56,187 bases of DNA from Hyphomicrobiales bacterium (GCA_025356415.1 JANXTB010000166.1:1-56187), one strand, 5' to 3'; counted from the first letter of the stretch, positions 28,115 through 40,467 are shown. A program made the numbers and translations. Notes: a model not told the origin generated them from the sequence alone.

Positions 28115-29683
28115 TCACTTCTTCTTCCCGAATGGATTGAAACCTCCAAGGCCCGGCAGACCGGGCATCTTGTTCGTCAGGCCCGGCAAGCCGGGCGGCA
28201 AAGTGGGTACGCCAGGCTTGGGCGCGAAGGCGCCGGGCGGAGGCGCGTCAGGCAGTTGCGGGAGACCGGGCATGCCGCCCGCGCCGCCCATCTGCTTCTG
28301 CATGTCGGCCAGTTGTTCCGGGCTCGGCATGCCGCCACCAAGTCCGAACATCTGCGCCATCTTGCCCATCGGCCCGCGCTTGTTGGCGCCGCCCATGGCT
28401 TTCATCATGTCGGCCATCTGGCGATGCTGCTTGAGCAGGCGGTTGATCTCTTCAACCTTGGCGCCGGCGCCCGCCGCGATGCGCTTCTTGCGCGAGGCTT
28501 TCAGAATGTCGGGATTGCGGCGCTCTTCGCGCGTCATCGACGAGATGATGGCGCGCTGGCGCTTGATCACACGGCCATCGAGATTGGCGGCCGAGATCTG
28601 GTCTTTCATCTTCGCCATGCCGGGCAGCATGCCCATGATGCCGCCGAGGCCGCCGATCTTTTCGACCTGCGCGAGCTGATCGGAGAGATCCTCCAGATCG
28701 AACTTGCCCTTGCGCATCTTGTCGGCGATGCGCATCGCTTTTTCGGCGTCGATCGTCTGCGCCGCCTTCTCGACGAGCGAGACAATGTCGCCCATGCCGA
28801 GAATGCGGTTGGCGATGCGCTGGGGATGAAACTCGTCGAGATCGTCGACCTTCTCACCCGTGCCGATGAGCTTGATCGGCTTGCCGGTGACGGCGCGCAT
28901 GGAGAGCGCCGCGCCGCCGCGTCCATCGCCATCGACGCGCGTCAGAACGATGCCGGTGATGCCGACGCGTTCGTTGAAATTCTTCGCGAGATTGACCGCG
29001 TCCTGGCCAGTCAGCGCATCGGCGACGAGCAGGATTTCATGCGGGTTGGTGGCGGCCTTGATCTCCGCCATCTCGGCCATCAGCGGCTCGTCGATATGCG
29101 TGCGGCCCGCCGTGTCGAGAATGACGACGTCGAAGCCCTGCAGGCGCGCGGTCTCTTCGGCGCGGCGCGCAATCTGCACGGGCGTCTGGCCGGCGACGAT
29201 AGGCAGCGTGTCGATTCCGATCTGGCGGCCAAGCACCGCGAGCTGTTCCTGCGCGGCGGGACGCTTCACGTCGAGCGAGGCCATCAGCACGCGCTTCTTC
29301 TCGCGGTCGCGCAGGCGTTTGGCGATCTTGGCGGCGGTGGTCGTTTTACCCGCGCCCTGCAGGCCGACCATCATGATGGCGACGGGCGGCGCGGCTTCGA
29401 GGTTGATCGGATCGGCGCTAGCGCCCAGCGTCTCGATCAGGACATCGTTGACGATCTTGATGACCATCTGGCCGGGCGTGACCGACTTGACGACATTGGC
29501 GCCCACCGCGCGATCACGGACCTTGTCGGTGAAAGAGCGCACGACCTCGAGCGCGACGTCGGCCTCGAGCAGCGCGCGGCGAACCTCGCGCAGCGCGGCG
29601 GCTACGTCTTCATCGCTCAGAACGCCGCGCCTTGTGAGCGCGTCGAATATGCCGGAGAGCTTTTCGCTCAGGCCTTCGAACAT
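28115..29683 (-). CDS. ffh: Signal recognition particle protein Ffh
   Basis: 522 residues from ATG 29683 (MFEGLSEKLSGIFDALTRRG). NG domain: GLQGAGKTTTAAKIAKRL (G1), DVKRPAAQEQL, VILDTAGRTHIDEPL (G3), LTRVDGDGRGGAALS and GTGEKVDDLDEF. The M domain follows (MLPGMAKMKDQI, TREERRNPDILKASRKKRIA, LLKQHRQMADMMKAMGG) with a long Gly/Pro/Met tail (PGGPQLP-type, ending FNPFGKKK). Binds 4.5S RNA and signal peptides; pairs with FtsY at 43 kb. Confidence 0.98.
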   Translation of the reverse strand: MFEGLSEKLSGIFDALTRRGVLSDEDVAAALREVRRALLEADVALEVVRSFTDKVRDRAVGANVVKSVTPGQMVIKIVNDVLIETLGASADPINLEAAPPVAIMMVGLQGAGKTTTAAKIAKRLRDREKKRVLMASLDVKRPAAQEQLAVLGRQIGIDTLPIVAGQTPVQIARRAEETARLQGFDVVILDTAGRTHIDEPLMAEMAEIKAATNPHEILLVADALTGQDAVNLAKNFNERVGITGIVLTRVDGDGRGGAALSMRAVTGKPIKLIGTGEKVDDLDEFHPQRIANRILGMGDIVSLVEKAAQTIDAEKAMRIADKMRKGKFDLEDLSDQLAQVEKIGGLGGIMGMLPGMAKMKDQISAANLDGRVIKRQRAIISSMTREERRNPDILKASRKKRIAAGAGAKVEEINRLLKQHRQMADMMKAMGGANKRGPMGKMAQMFGLGGGMPSPEQLADMQKQMGGAGGMPGLPQLPDAPPPGAFAPKPGVPTLPPGLPGLTNKMPGLPGLGGFNPFGKKK

Positions 29684-29908
29684 GCAAGCATCATCCTGTT
29701 GGCTCGCCACGCCCCGAAGACCGACCCGCAAAGCGGAACGCGCCCGGGGGCGCATCGCGCTGCCGGGCGTGCGCCTCCGGTCTCGAGGACCAGTCGGCGG
29801 ATCGGATCGTCGGAATGTGACGAAGATTGACGGCGTTTTAGGCCAGCGGGGGCCTTTGAGTCAACCGAAGCGCCTTGTGCGCGCGCTGGCGGACACTAGC
29901 TAGTCTGG

Positions 29909-30973
29909 ATGAACCGCCGCCGCTTCCTCTCCATTGCCGGCCTGACCGGGGGCGCCGCCGCCCTCACCGGAGCGCTGATGCCACGCAACCCCTACTACAC
30001 CGGCCCCGCCTCCGACCATTTCGACGGGACGCGCTTTTTCGTGCCCGGCCGCGATGGCGGCGACAAGGGCGTGCTCGACCTGCTGAAGTGGCAATGGAGC
30101 GAGAAGCCCGCGCAATGGCCCCCGCATGCGCCAGCCGCGCAGGACAAGCCGCCGGCCCGCGTCGAGGGCGCGGACATCCGCATTTCCTATGTCGGCCACG
30201 CGAGCCTGCTGATCCAGACGCATGGCGTGAACCTGCTTGTCGATCCGGTCTGGTCGGAGCGTGCGAGCCCGGTGAGTTTCGCCGGACCCAAGCGCGTCAA
30301 TGCGCCGGGCATCACGCTGGACGATCTGCCGCCGCTCGATGCGGTGCTCGTGTCGCACAATCATTACGATCACCTCGATACGGCGGCGTTGAGCTGGCTG
30401 GCGCGCGAGCGTCCCGCGCCCGTCCTCACCCCTCTCGGCAATGATGTGATCATGAAAAGCGCCGACGCCGCCATCGATGCGCGGGCTTACGATTGGGGCG
30501 CACGGGTCGAGGTCGCGCGCGGCGTGTTCGTGCATTTCGAGCCCGCCTATCACTGGTCGGCGCGCGGACTGTTCGACAGGCGCATGGCTTTGTGGTGCGC
30601 CTTTACGATCGAGACGCCGTCGGGCCCGATCTATCACATCGCCGACACGGCGTTTGCGGACGGCGGCATCTTTCGCGAGGTGCGCGCCAAGCATGGCGAA
30701 TTGAAACTTTCGATCCTGCCGATTGGCGCCTACGAGCCGCGCTGGTTCATGCGCGAGCAGCACATCAATCCGGAAGAGGCGGTGGGGATTTTCGAAATCG
30801 TCGGCGCGCGTCAGGCGATGGCCCACCATTGGGGCACGTTCCAGCTCACCAACGAGGACATCCACGAACCGCCACGCGCGCTGTCGGCGGCGCTGGAGAA
30901 GAATGGCGTTGCGGCCGAGCGGTTTCGCGTGTTCCGGCCGGGGGAAGTGTTTGATGTGAAGGTTGTGGCGTGA
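29909..30973 (+). CDS. Metallo-beta-lactamase-fold protein (NAPE-PLD/UlaG-like) with Tat signal
   Basis: 354 residues. The N-terminus MNRRRFLSIAGLTGGAAALT has a twin-arginine motif, so it is probably exported folded. Zinc motifs: ISYVGHASLLIQ, LVDPVWSERASP, VLVSHNHYDHLDTAAL (HxHxDH), HFEPAYHWSARGLFDR, IADTAFADG and MAHHWGTFQLT near the end, the pattern of N-acyl-phosphatidylethanolamine phospholipase D-like lipid hydrolases. The substrate is not known in bacteria. It is followed by a family 1 repeat and convergent to asd. Confidence 0.9.
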   Translation: MNRRRFLSIAGLTGGAAALTGALMPRNPYYTGPASDHFDGTRFFVPGRDGGDKGVLDLLKWQWSEKPAQWPPHAPAAQDKPPARVEGADIRISYVGHASLLIQTHGVNLLVDPVWSERASPVSFAGPKRVNAPGITLDDLPPLDAVLVSHNHYDHLDTAALSWLARERPAPVLTPLGNDVIMKSADAAIDARAYDWGARVEVARGVFVHFEPAYHWSARGLFDRRMALWCAFTIETPSGPIYHIADTAFADGGIFREVRAKHGELKLSILPIGAYEPRWFMREQHINPEEAVGIFEIVGARQAMAHHWGTFQLTNEDIHEPPRALSAALEKNGVAAERFRVFRPGEVFDVKVVA

Positions 30974-30981
30974 CGGTTGTT

Positions 30982-31130
30982 GCGCCCTTCTCCCGCGCTG
31001 GCGGGAGAAGGTGGCGCGCGGAGCGTGACGGATGAGGGCGGTTCATCCCACGTCTGCGGTTCTGTGATCAGGCGCCCTCACCCGTCTGGCTTCGCCAGCC
31101 ACCCTCTCCCGCCAAGCGGGAGAGGGGCGC
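30982..31130. repeat. Paired palindromic repeat, family 1, copy C
   Basis: CCCTTCTCCCGC-GCTG-GCGGGAGAAGG..GACGGATGAGGGCG and CGCCCTCACCCGTC..CTCTCCCGC..GCGGGAGAGGGGCGC, between the convergent MBL and asd genes. It probably doubles as a terminator for both. Confidence 0.85.
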
Positions 31131-31153
31131 GCCCGTATCATTCAACGGCGATA

Positions 31154-32185
31154 TTACGCCGCCTTCTTCGCCTTGATGAGCTTGCGCTTCACCAGCGCTT
31201 CGGCGATCTGGATCGCGTTCAGCGCAGCGCCCTTGCGCAGATTGTCGGAGACGCACCAGAACGCGAGGCCGTTTTCGACCGTGTTGTCTTCGCGGATGCG
31301 CGAGATGTAGGTCGCGTCTTCGCCGGCGGCTTCGTGCGGGGTGATGTAGCCGCCGTTTTCGCGCTTGTCGATGACGAGCACGCCCGGCGCATTGCGCAGG
31401 ACGTCGCGCGCTTCATCGGCGGTGACCGGCTTCTCGAATTCGACGTTGACCGATTCCGAATGCGAGATGAACACCGGCACGCGCACGCAGGTCGCGGTCA
31501 GCCTGATCTTCGGATCGAGAATCTTCTTCGTCTCCATCATCATCTTCCACTCTTCCTTGGTAAAGCCGTCTTCCATGAAGACGTCGATATGCGGGATGAG
31601 GTTGAAGGCGATGCGCTTGGTGAACTTCTTGACCTGCGGGTCGCCGAGCGAATAGAGCGCCTTGGTCTGGCGATCGAGCTCGTCCATGCCTTCCTTGCCG
31701 GCGCCCGACACGGACTGGTAGGTCGAAACGACAACGCGCTTGATGACGAAATGATCATGCAGCGGCTTCAGCGCGACGACGAGCTGCGCGGTCGAGCAGT
31801 TCGGATTGGCGATGATGTTCTTCTTCGCGAAACCGTCGAGCGCTGCGGCGTTCACTTCCGGCACGACCAGCGGCACGTCCGGGTCCATGCGCCAGACCGA
31901 CGAATTGTCGATCACGACGCAGCCCGCTGCGGCGATCTTGGGCGACCAGACCTTCGACACGTCGCCGCCCGCCGACATGAGGCAGATGTCCGTGCCGGCG
32001 AAATCATAATGATCGAGCACCTTGCACTTGAGCACCTTGTCGCCGTAGCTCACTTCCGTGCCTTGCGAACGCGAGGAGGCGAGCGCCACCACTTCGTCGG
32101 CGGGGAAGTTGCGCTCGGCCAGAATGGCGAGCATTTCGCGGCCCACGTTGCCCGTGGCGCCCACTACGGCGACCTTGAAACCCAT
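31154..32185 (-). CDS. asd: Aspartate-semialdehyde dehydrogenase
   Basis: 343 residues from ATG 32185 (MGFKVAVVGATGNVGREMLA, NADP-binding Gly motif). Active-site Cys in IIANPNCSTAQLVVALKPLH; substrate region VVSTYQSVSGAGKEGMDEL; FNLIPHIDVF; CVRVPVFISHSESVNVEF (catalytic His). It reduces aspartyl phosphate to the semialdehyde on the way to lysine/diaminopimelate, threonine and methionine, and links to dapF at 47 kb. The end is Lys-rich (KRKLIKAKKAA). Confidence 0.97.
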   Translation of the reverse strand: MGFKVAVVGATGNVGREMLAILAERNFPADEVVALASSRSQGTEVSYGDKVLKCKVLDHYDFAGTDICLMSAGGDVSKVWSPKIAAAGCVVIDNSSVWRMDPDVPLVVPEVNAAALDGFAKKNIIANPNCSTAQLVVALKPLHDHFVIKRVVVSTYQSVSGAGKEGMDELDRQTKALYSLGDPQVKKFTKRIAFNLIPHIDVFMEDGFTKEEWKMMMETKKILDPKIRLTATCVRVPVFISHSESVNVEFEKPVTADEARDVLRNAPGVLVIDKRENGGYITPHEAAGEDATYISRIREDNTVENGLAFWCVSDNLRKGAALNAIQIAEALVKRKLIKAKKAA

Positions 32186-32299
32186 GATCATAAACCCCGT
32201 TTTGAAGGGCGAAGCCGCCCATGGTCTCCCCGGCTCTCTGGGGCCGTGATCGTCGTTGATCGTGGGGGGACCGTTCGCGTGGTCAAGAACACGGGCGCG

Positions 32300-32371
32300 G
32301 CGGCCCTGTCAATGCCAAGCGCCGCGGCCTTATCGATGCAAAGCGCCGCGGCCCTTCCAATACAAAGCGCC
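32300..32371. repeat. Three tandem 24-bp repeats
   Basis: Units at 32300, 32324 and 32348, each GCGGCC(n)..CCAAGCGCC-like with few mismatches (GCGGCCTTATCGATGCAAAG.. is the middle unit). They lie in the 281-base region between the divergent asd and small secreted protein genes. No ORF with a start covers them convincingly. No spacers, so not a CRISPR. Confidence 0.75.
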
Positions 32372-32466
32372 ACGCGTCAACCATATCTCCGTTCGCGCGT
32401 TATCGACCCCAACCAAATCCCCTTTCGCGCGTTACCTTGGCAGGGCGGCAATCAAAGGGGACGGAC

Positions 32467-32799
32467 ATGAAAGCAGATCGCAAGCTTCTCTTGGTCGGGG
32501 CAACAGTTTTGGCGGGCCTTACTCTGGCCGGCGATCTCGCCATGGCCCAATCGCGCCTGCGCGAGCCCGCAGCGCCCCCGCTGACTATCCAGCGCCGCTC
32601 TTTCCTCGATCCAGGCCCCGTCGTCCCGGTCGGCAGCATGAACCGCTATGTCCAGTCGATCACGACGCTGGCGGTCCCGGTCTATGCGGAAATCGGCGTC
32701 GGAAAAGGCTTCGGGTACGAAACCCTGCCGCGCCGCTTTGACCCGCCGGGCCGTCCGCAGCCGGTTTTCGAATTCTCCACCGGCAGCGGCGGACGTTGA
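32467..32799 (+). CDS. Small secreted protein, unknown function
   Basis: 110 residues from ATG 32467 with GGGGACGG upstream; the track start lies 10 codons earlier. Signal peptide LLLVGATVLAGLTLAGDLAMA-QS. The mature part is Pro/Arg-rich with RRSFLDPGPVVPVGSMNRYV and AVPVYAEIGVGKGFGYETLP; no known domain was recognised. Similar short exported proteins are common in Rhizobiales. Followed by a family 1 repeat and convergent to leuB. Confidence 0.75.
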   Translation: MKADRKLLLVGATVLAGLTLAGDLAMAQSRLREPAAPPLTIQRRSFLDPGPVVPVGSMNRYVQSITTLAVPVYAEIGVGKGFGYETLPRRFDPPGRPQPVFEFSTGSGGR

Positions 32800-32814
32800 T
32801 CTCAGATGTGATCT

Positions 32815-32941
32815 CTCCTTCTCCCGCGCTGGCGGGAGAAGGTGGCGCGCGTAGCGCGACGGATGAGGGCGTTTCACCCAGTCCGACCGCCCTCACCCGT
32901 CATGCTTCGCATGCCACCCTCTCCCGCAAAGCGGGAGAGGG
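32815..32941. repeat. Paired palindromic repeat, family 1, copy D
   Basis: CCTTCTCCCGC-GCTG-GCGGGAGAAGG..GCGACGGATGAGGGCG and CGCCCTCACCCGTCATGCTT..CTCTCCCGC-AAA-GCGGGAGAGG between the convergent secreted-protein and leuB genes. Confidence 0.85.
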
Positions 32942-32958
32942 ATAAGAAACACCCGTGC

Positions 32959-34065
32959 TTACTTCAGCTTCTGCAGCGCGGCGAGGATCGCGTCGCCCAT
33001 CTGGACCGTCGAGACGGTGCTGGTCGCATTGCCCTTGATGTCGGCGGTGCGGAGGCCCGCGTCGAGCACGTTGGCGATGGCCTTGTCGACCATGTCCGCA
33101 GCCTCTCCCAGATTGAACGAGTAGCGCAGCGCCATGCCAAACGACGCGATCATCGCGATCGGATTGGCGAGGCCCTTGCCGGCAATGTCGGGCGCCGAGC
33201 CATGCACGGGCTCGTACATCGCCTTGCGCTTGCCGTTCTTGTCCGCTTCGCCGAGCGAGGCCGAGGGCAGCATGCCGAGCGAACCCGTGAGCATGGAGGC
33301 CACGTCCGACAGCATGTCGCCGAACAGATTGTCGGTGACGATGACGTCGAACTGCTTGGGCCAGCGCACCAGCTGCATGCCGAGCGCATCGGCCAGCATG
33401 TGGTCGAGCTGCACATCGGCGTAATCGCGCTTGTGAAGCGCCGTGATGACCTCGTGCCAGAGCACGCCGGACTTCATCACATTGCGCTTCTCGGAGGACG
33501 TCACCTTGTTGCCGCGCTTGCGCGCCAGCTCGAAAGCGACGCGGCCGATGCGCTCGATTTCGTAGGTGTCATAGACCTGCGTGTCGATGCCGCGCTTCTG
33601 GCCGTTGCCGAGATCGATGATCTCCTTCGGCTCGCCGAAATACACGCCGCCGGTCAGCTCGCGCACGATCATGATGTCGAGGCCCTCGACGATCTCGCGC
33701 TTCAGCGAGGAATCGTCGGCGAGCGCCGGATAGCAGATCGCCGGGCGCAGGTTGGCGAACAGGGCGAGATCCTTGCGCAGGCGCAGCAGCCCGGCTTCCG
33801 GGCGCACGTCATAGGGAACCGCGTCCCACTTCGGGCCGCCGACCGCGCCGAAGATCACCGCGTCGCAGTCCATCGCGAGCTTCATGTCGCTTTCGCTGAT
33901 CGCCTTGCCGTGCGCGTCATAAGCGGCGCCGCCGACGAGGCCAGTCTCGCTCTCGAAGGAGGCGATGCCTTCCTTGCCCATCCAGTCGGCGACCTTGACC
34001 ACTTCGGCCATGACCTCGGGGCCGATGCCGTCGCCCGGCAGAAGAAGGAGATTGTGCGTCGCCAT
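32959..34065 (-). CDS. leuB: 3-isopropylmalate dehydrogenase
   Basis: 368 residues from ATG 34065 ([20 protein letters not shown]); the track start is 22 codons too early. Family motifs: [102 protein letters not shown] and [20 protein letters not shown]. Oxidative decarboxylation step of leucine synthesis. A family 2 repeat lies upstream. Confidence 0.98.
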   Translation of the reverse strand: MATHNLLLLPGDGIGPEVMAEVVKVADWMGKEGIASFESETGLVGGAAYDAHGKAISESDMKLAMDCDAVIFGAVGGPKWDAVPYDVRPEAGLLRLRKDLALFANLRPAICYPALADDSSLKREIVEGLDIMIVRELTGGVYFGEPKEIIDLGNGQKRGIDTQVYDTYEIERIGRVAFELARKRGNKVTSSEKRNVMKSGVLWHEVITALHKRDYADVQLDHMLADALGMQLVRWPKQFDVIVTDNLFGDMLSDVASMLTGSLGMLPSASLGEADKNGKRKAMYEPVHGSAPDIAGKGLANPIAMIASFGMALRYSFNLGEAADMVDKAIANVLDAGLRTADIKGNATSTVSTVQMGDAILAALQKLK

Positions 34066-34159
34066 GGGAAAATCCGTCGCCGTAAGAGGAAAAGAGGCGC
34101 GATTGCTAGCCTCTGCCCGACGGGTTGGCAAGCGGGCCGGGCTGTTCCGGGCCTCTCGC

Positions 34160-34243
34160 CGTCATTGCGAGCGAAGCGAAGCAATCCAGAGGCCGCGCTC
34201 GGGGCTTCTGGATTGCCACGTCGCTTCGCTCCTCGCAAAGACG
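34160..34243. repeat. Palindromic intergenic repeat, family 2, copy 2
   Basis: CGTCATTGCGAGCGAAGCGA..CAATCCAG..CTGGATTG..TCGCTCCTCGCAAAGACG, close in sequence and design to the copy at 24953. It lies between leuB (minus) and the lactate permease (minus). Confidence 0.8.
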
Positions 34244-34274
34244 GCGGCGGGCATGGCCCGCCGCCTTATCCAGC

Positions 34275-35936
34275 TCAGTGCACCACCATCGCGGTGAACG
34301 GCCAGACGTAGGCCTGTAGCATGATGTAGAGGCCGACCAGGCACGCCAGCGCGATCGAGTGCCAGAACACGAAGCGCAGGATTGTGCCCTCGTGCCCGAA
34401 CCAGTTGGTCGCCGTGGAGGCCACGACGATCGACTGTGCGTCGATCATCTTGCCCATCACGCCGCCCGATGAGTTGGCCGCCGACATCAGGATCGGCGAC
34501 AGGCCCAATTGCTCGGCGGTGATCTTCTGCAGGCCGCCGAACAGGACGTTGGAGGCCGTGTCCGACCCCGTCAGCGCGACGCCCAACCAACCGAGCAGCG
34601 TGCCGAAGAAGGGATAGAAGAAGCCCGTGCCCGCGAAGGCGAGGCCGAGCGTGGCGTCGATGCCCGAGTAACGCGTGAGCGTGCCTATCGCCAGCATCGC
34701 CGCGATGGTGATGAGCGAATAGCGCGTCACCCAGATCGTCTCGCCATAGGCCTTCACGATCCGCATGGGCGAGAACTTCATCACGATGGCCGAGATGATC
34801 GCCGCCAGCAGGATGCCCGAGCCTGTGTAGGACAGGAACGAGAAGACGAAGACCGCGCCTTCCTTGACCGGCGTGGCGACGACGGGCGGCACTTTCTCGA
34901 TCAGATTGTGCAGGCCCTCGACCGGGAAGGCCGGCGCATAAATGCCGTTGGCAATCTTCTTGAAAGCATCCGTGCCCCAGATGGCGACGATGACCGAGAG
35001 GATGATCCAGGGCGACCACGACCAGGCGATCTCGCGCGGCGTTCCCTTGGCGACGGGCGCGACGGGCGGCGGCGCGGTGAGATGCGATTCATCCTTGGTG
35101 CGCAAAGCCGGCGAGGTCCAGATCTGCGCCGGCTGCCAGACTTTCAGGAACAAAGTCAGGGCGGCCATCGAGCAGAGCGCGGCTCCGATGTCGACGATCC
35201 AAGGGTTGATGAAATTCGAGATCAGGAACTGCGGGACCGCGAAAGAGACGCCGCAGACGAGGATCGCCGGCCAGATCTGCATCATGCCGCGGAAGCCCGC
35301 GAAGGCCCAGATCAGCCAGAACGGCACGATCAGCGAAAAGACCGGCAGCTGGCGTCCGACCATCGCGCCGAGCAGGAAGGGATCGATGCCCGTCACCGAG
35401 GCCAGCCCCTGGATGGGCGTGCCGAGCGCGCCATAGGCGACCGGCGCCGTGTTGGCGATGAGCGACAGGCCGGCGGCGGCGAGCGGCGAGAAGCCCAGCC
35501 CCATCAGGATGGCGCCCGTGACCGCCACCGGCGTGCCGAAGCCCGACGCGCCCTCGAAGAACGCGCCGAACGAAAAGGCGATCAGCAGCAGCTGTAGCCG
35601 GCGGTCGGCGGTAATGCCGCCGATCGATTGCTGCACCAGCCCGAACCAGCCTTTTTCAAGCGTCAGCCGGTAAAGGAAGATGACGTTGACGATGATCCAG
35701 CCGATCGGGAACAGGCCCGTGAGAGCGCCAAGCGCCGCGGCGCGCAGCGCGATCCCGGCCGGCATGGTGAAGATGAAGATCGCCACGAGAAGCGATGCGG
35801 CCAGCGCGATGATCGCCGCGACATGGGCCTTCACCTTGCCGGTCGCGATCAGGAATAGAAGCGTGACGACGGGTACGGCGGCGGCGATGGTCGACAGCGT
35901 CGCGCTGCCGAGCGGATTATAGACTTGTGACCACAT
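34275..35936 (-). CDS. L-lactate permease (LctP family)
   Basis: 553 residues from ATG 35936 (MWSQVYNPLGSATLSTIAAA), with about 12-14 hydrophobic segments through the protein. Family motifs: IGWIIVNVIFLYRLTLEKGW, FGAFFEGASGFGTPVAVTGA, LGFSPLAAAGLSLIANTAPV, GALGTPIQGLASVTG, and the late FFGTLLGWLGVALTGSDTAS / SAANSSGGVMGKMIDAQSIV. Takes up lactate and possibly glycolate with protons. Monocistronic by context; no lactate dehydrogenase gene lies beside it. Confidence 0.95.
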   Translation of the reverse strand: MWSQVYNPLGSATLSTIAAAVPVVTLLFLIATGKVKAHVAAIIALAASLLVAIFIFTMPAGIALRAAALGALTGLFPIGWIIVNVIFLYRLTLEKGWFGLVQQSIGGITADRRLQLLLIAFSFGAFFEGASGFGTPVAVTGAILMGLGFSPLAAAGLSLIANTAPVAYGALGTPIQGLASVTGIDPFLLGAMVGRQLPVFSLIVPFWLIWAFAGFRGMMQIWPAILVCGVSFAVPQFLISNFINPWIVDIGAALCSMAALTLFLKVWQPAQIWTSPALRTKDESHLTAPPPVAPVAKGTPREIAWSWSPWIILSVIVAIWGTDAFKKIANGIYAPAFPVEGLHNLIEKVPPVVATPVKEGAVFVFSFLSYTGSGILLAAIISAIVMKFSPMRIVKAYGETIWVTRYSLITIAAMLAIGTLTRYSGIDATLGLAFAGTGFFYPFFGTLLGWLGVALTGSDTASNVLFGGLQKITAEQLGLSPILMSAANSSGGVMGKMIDAQSIVVASTATNWFGHEGTILRFVFWHSIALACLVGLYIMLQAYVWPFTAMVVH

Positions 35937-36087
35937 GAGCAGATCCCCCTGACCAGCGGCCTTGTGATGTCCTGACCGCTTGGAGTTCGTCGAAGTTAAT
36001 CGACGGTTTCCGCTGCGGGTCAATTTGCCCGCGCTTCATTTTAGCGAAAACAGCGGCCTTCTAGACCAAAGAACAATCCAAAACATG

Positions 36088-36126
36088 AAAAAACCGCCGA
36101 GGATTTCGCCCCGGCGGTTTCAAAAA
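36088..36126 (-). terminator. Terminator after acnA
   Basis: AAACCGCCG-loop-CGGCGGTTT with an A run to its left, giving a T run on the minus strand about 30 bases after the acnA stop. The rest of the 211-base interval to the permease shows nothing recognisable. Confidence 0.75.
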
Positions 36127-36147
36127 CAGGCTTTGTGCGCTGCGGGA

Positions 36148-38877
<2,730 letters not shown>

Positions 38878-39046
38878 CGAATTCCATCCCGGAGAGTGTA
38901 GTGATGCAGGGGTGCGCGAGGCTTATAGATAATTTATTCACGTCGCGCTACACGGACGAAAGTACGCTTCGCAAAATCGACTGTCGATTCTTCTCTGCGA
39001 AGAAGACCCACGATTAAAGGACTAAGCGAACCGCAAGGGACCCGAA

Positions 39047-39745
39047 TTGCCCCGTATCGACTTGCCATTAGAGACGCGTCCTGACTTGCAAGTCTTGAAC
39101 CAGCAAGGGCCTTTCGCCGCCATTTCCGCGACGTGCGAGACTCTGGGCGTGGGACGCGGCGGTCGCCTGCTGATCGAAAATCTGAATTTCTCATTGGAAA
39201 ATGGCCGCGCGCTGGTGGTGGCCGGCCCCAATGGCGCCGGAAAATCCACGCTGCTGCGCGCTTTCGCCGGCCTGCTGCCGCCCGCGAAGGGCCGCTGGAG
39301 CATCACGACCGGCGCGAGCGATGCGCAAGAGCCCGGCGCTCTTGCCCATTATCTGGGCCATGCGGAAGCCTCCAAGCCCGCGCTCACCGCCCGCGAGAAT
39401 CTCGAATTCTGGCGCGCCATGCTGGCCATTCCGGGCCCCGCCTCGCTGCATACGCCAGACAGCGCGCTCAAGGCGCTCGGCGCGCCGCAGATCGTCGACC
39501 TGCCCGTCGCCTATCTCTCGGCCGGCCAGCGCCGCCGCGTGGCGCTCGCCCGCCTGCTGCTCGCGCCGCGCCCGCTCTGGATTCTCGACGAACCGCTCAC
39601 CGCGCTCGACGCTTCGGGACAGGCGCTGCTCAACACGCTGATGCGCGAGCATCTGGCGCTGGGCGGAATCCTCATCGCCGCGACCCATGCGCCGCTCGGG
39701 GTCGAGGCGCTGCAATTGATGCTCGGCGCGGAGGGCGCAGCATGA
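39047..39745 (+). CDS. ccmA: Haem exporter ATP-binding protein CcmA
   Basis: 232 residues from TTG 39047, supported by AAGGGA six bases upstream. ABC ATPase: Walker A VVAGPNGAGKSTLLRAFAGL, signature YLSAGQRRRVALARLLLAPR, Walker B PLWILDEPLTALD, switch His in ATHAPLG. With CcmB and CcmC it handles haem for cytochrome c maturation. The N-terminal ~30 residues are longer than usual, so a later start is possible. Starts the ccmABCDG operon; ccmB overlaps by ATGA. Confidence 0.95.
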   Translation: MPRIDLPLETRPDLQVLNQQGPFAAISATCETLGVGRGGRLLIENLNFSLENGRALVVAGPNGAGKSTLLRAFAGLLPPAKGRWSITTGASDAQEPGALAHYLGHAEASKPALTARENLEFWRAMLAIPGPASLHTPDSALKALGAPQIVDLPVAYLSAGQRRRVALARLLLAPRPLWILDEPLTALDASGQALLNTLMREHLALGGILIAATHAPLGVEALQLMLGAEGAA

Positions 39746-40416
39746 GCGCTTCTCCGCTCGCCGCCCTTTTCCTGCGGGAAATCCGCGTGGCGCGCCGTAT
39801 CGGCGGCGGCGGGATGATGGGCGTCGTGTTCTTTCTGATCCTCGTGACCATCACGCCCTTCGCCATCGGGCCGGACCTGAACCTGCTGTCGCGCATCGGC
39901 CCCGCCATCCTGTGGATCGCCGCCCTGCTCTCGACCCTGCTCGGCCTCGACCGGCTGTTCCAGGCCGACCACGAGGACGGCTCGCTCGACCTGATGCTCG
40001 CCTGCGAGACGCCGCTGGAGCTGATCGTGCTGGTTAAGTGCCTCGCGCACTGGACCGTCACCGGCTTACCGCTGGTGATCGCCGCGCCGCTGTTCGGGCT
40101 GATGCTGGCGCTGGAGCCCGAGGCCTTCTGGGCGGTCGCCGCCTCGCTGCTGGTCGGCACCCCCGCCCTGACGCTGCTCGGCGCGATCGGCGCCGCGCTC
40201 ACGGTGACGCTGCGGCGCGGCGGCCTGCTGACCGCGATCCTCGTGCTGCCGCTGGCCATTCCGCTGCTGATTTTCGGCGTCTCGGCCGCCGCCTCGGCGA
40301 CATCCGTGACCACGCCTTTCATGACCCCGTTCCTGATCCTGTGCGCCCTGACGCTGGGCGCGCTGGCTGCCGCCCCCTTCGCGGTCGCCGCGGCTCTTCG
40401 GCACATGAGCGAGTGA
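39742..40416 (+). CDS. ccmB: Haem exporter membrane protein CcmB
   Basis: 224 residues, six predicted membrane segments (e.g. MGVVFFLILVTITPFAIG, ILWIAALLSTLLGLDRLF, ILVLPLAIPLLIFGVSAA). Family landmarks: LFLREIRVARRIGGG, LDRLFQADHEDGSLDLML, LRRGGLLTAILVLPLAIPLL. ATG overlaps the ccmA stop, so translation is coupled; ccmC follows after 51 bases. Confidence 0.95.
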   Translation: MSASPLAALFLREIRVARRIGGGGMMGVVFFLILVTITPFAIGPDLNLLSRIGPAILWIAALLSTLLGLDRLFQADHEDGSLDLMLACETPLELIVLVKCLAHWTVTGLPLVIAAPLFGLMLALEPEAFWAVAASLLVGTPALTLLGAIGAALTVTLRRGGLLTAILVLPLAIPLLIFGVSAAASATSVTTPFMTPFLILCALTLGALAAAPFAVAAALRHMSE

Positions 40417-40467
40417 GCGCGACCCCGTGAATTGCCATCCCGCCTCCAGCGCAATAGACCTGTGCCG

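Noticed and set aside
27599-29830. 743-residue plus-strand ORF opposite rpsP and ffh
   Set aside because: Antisense shadow; both underlying genes are unmistakable.
32300-32371. Tandem repeats as a CRISPR array
   Set aside because: The 24-bp units are contiguous with no unique spacers and no cas genes are present.
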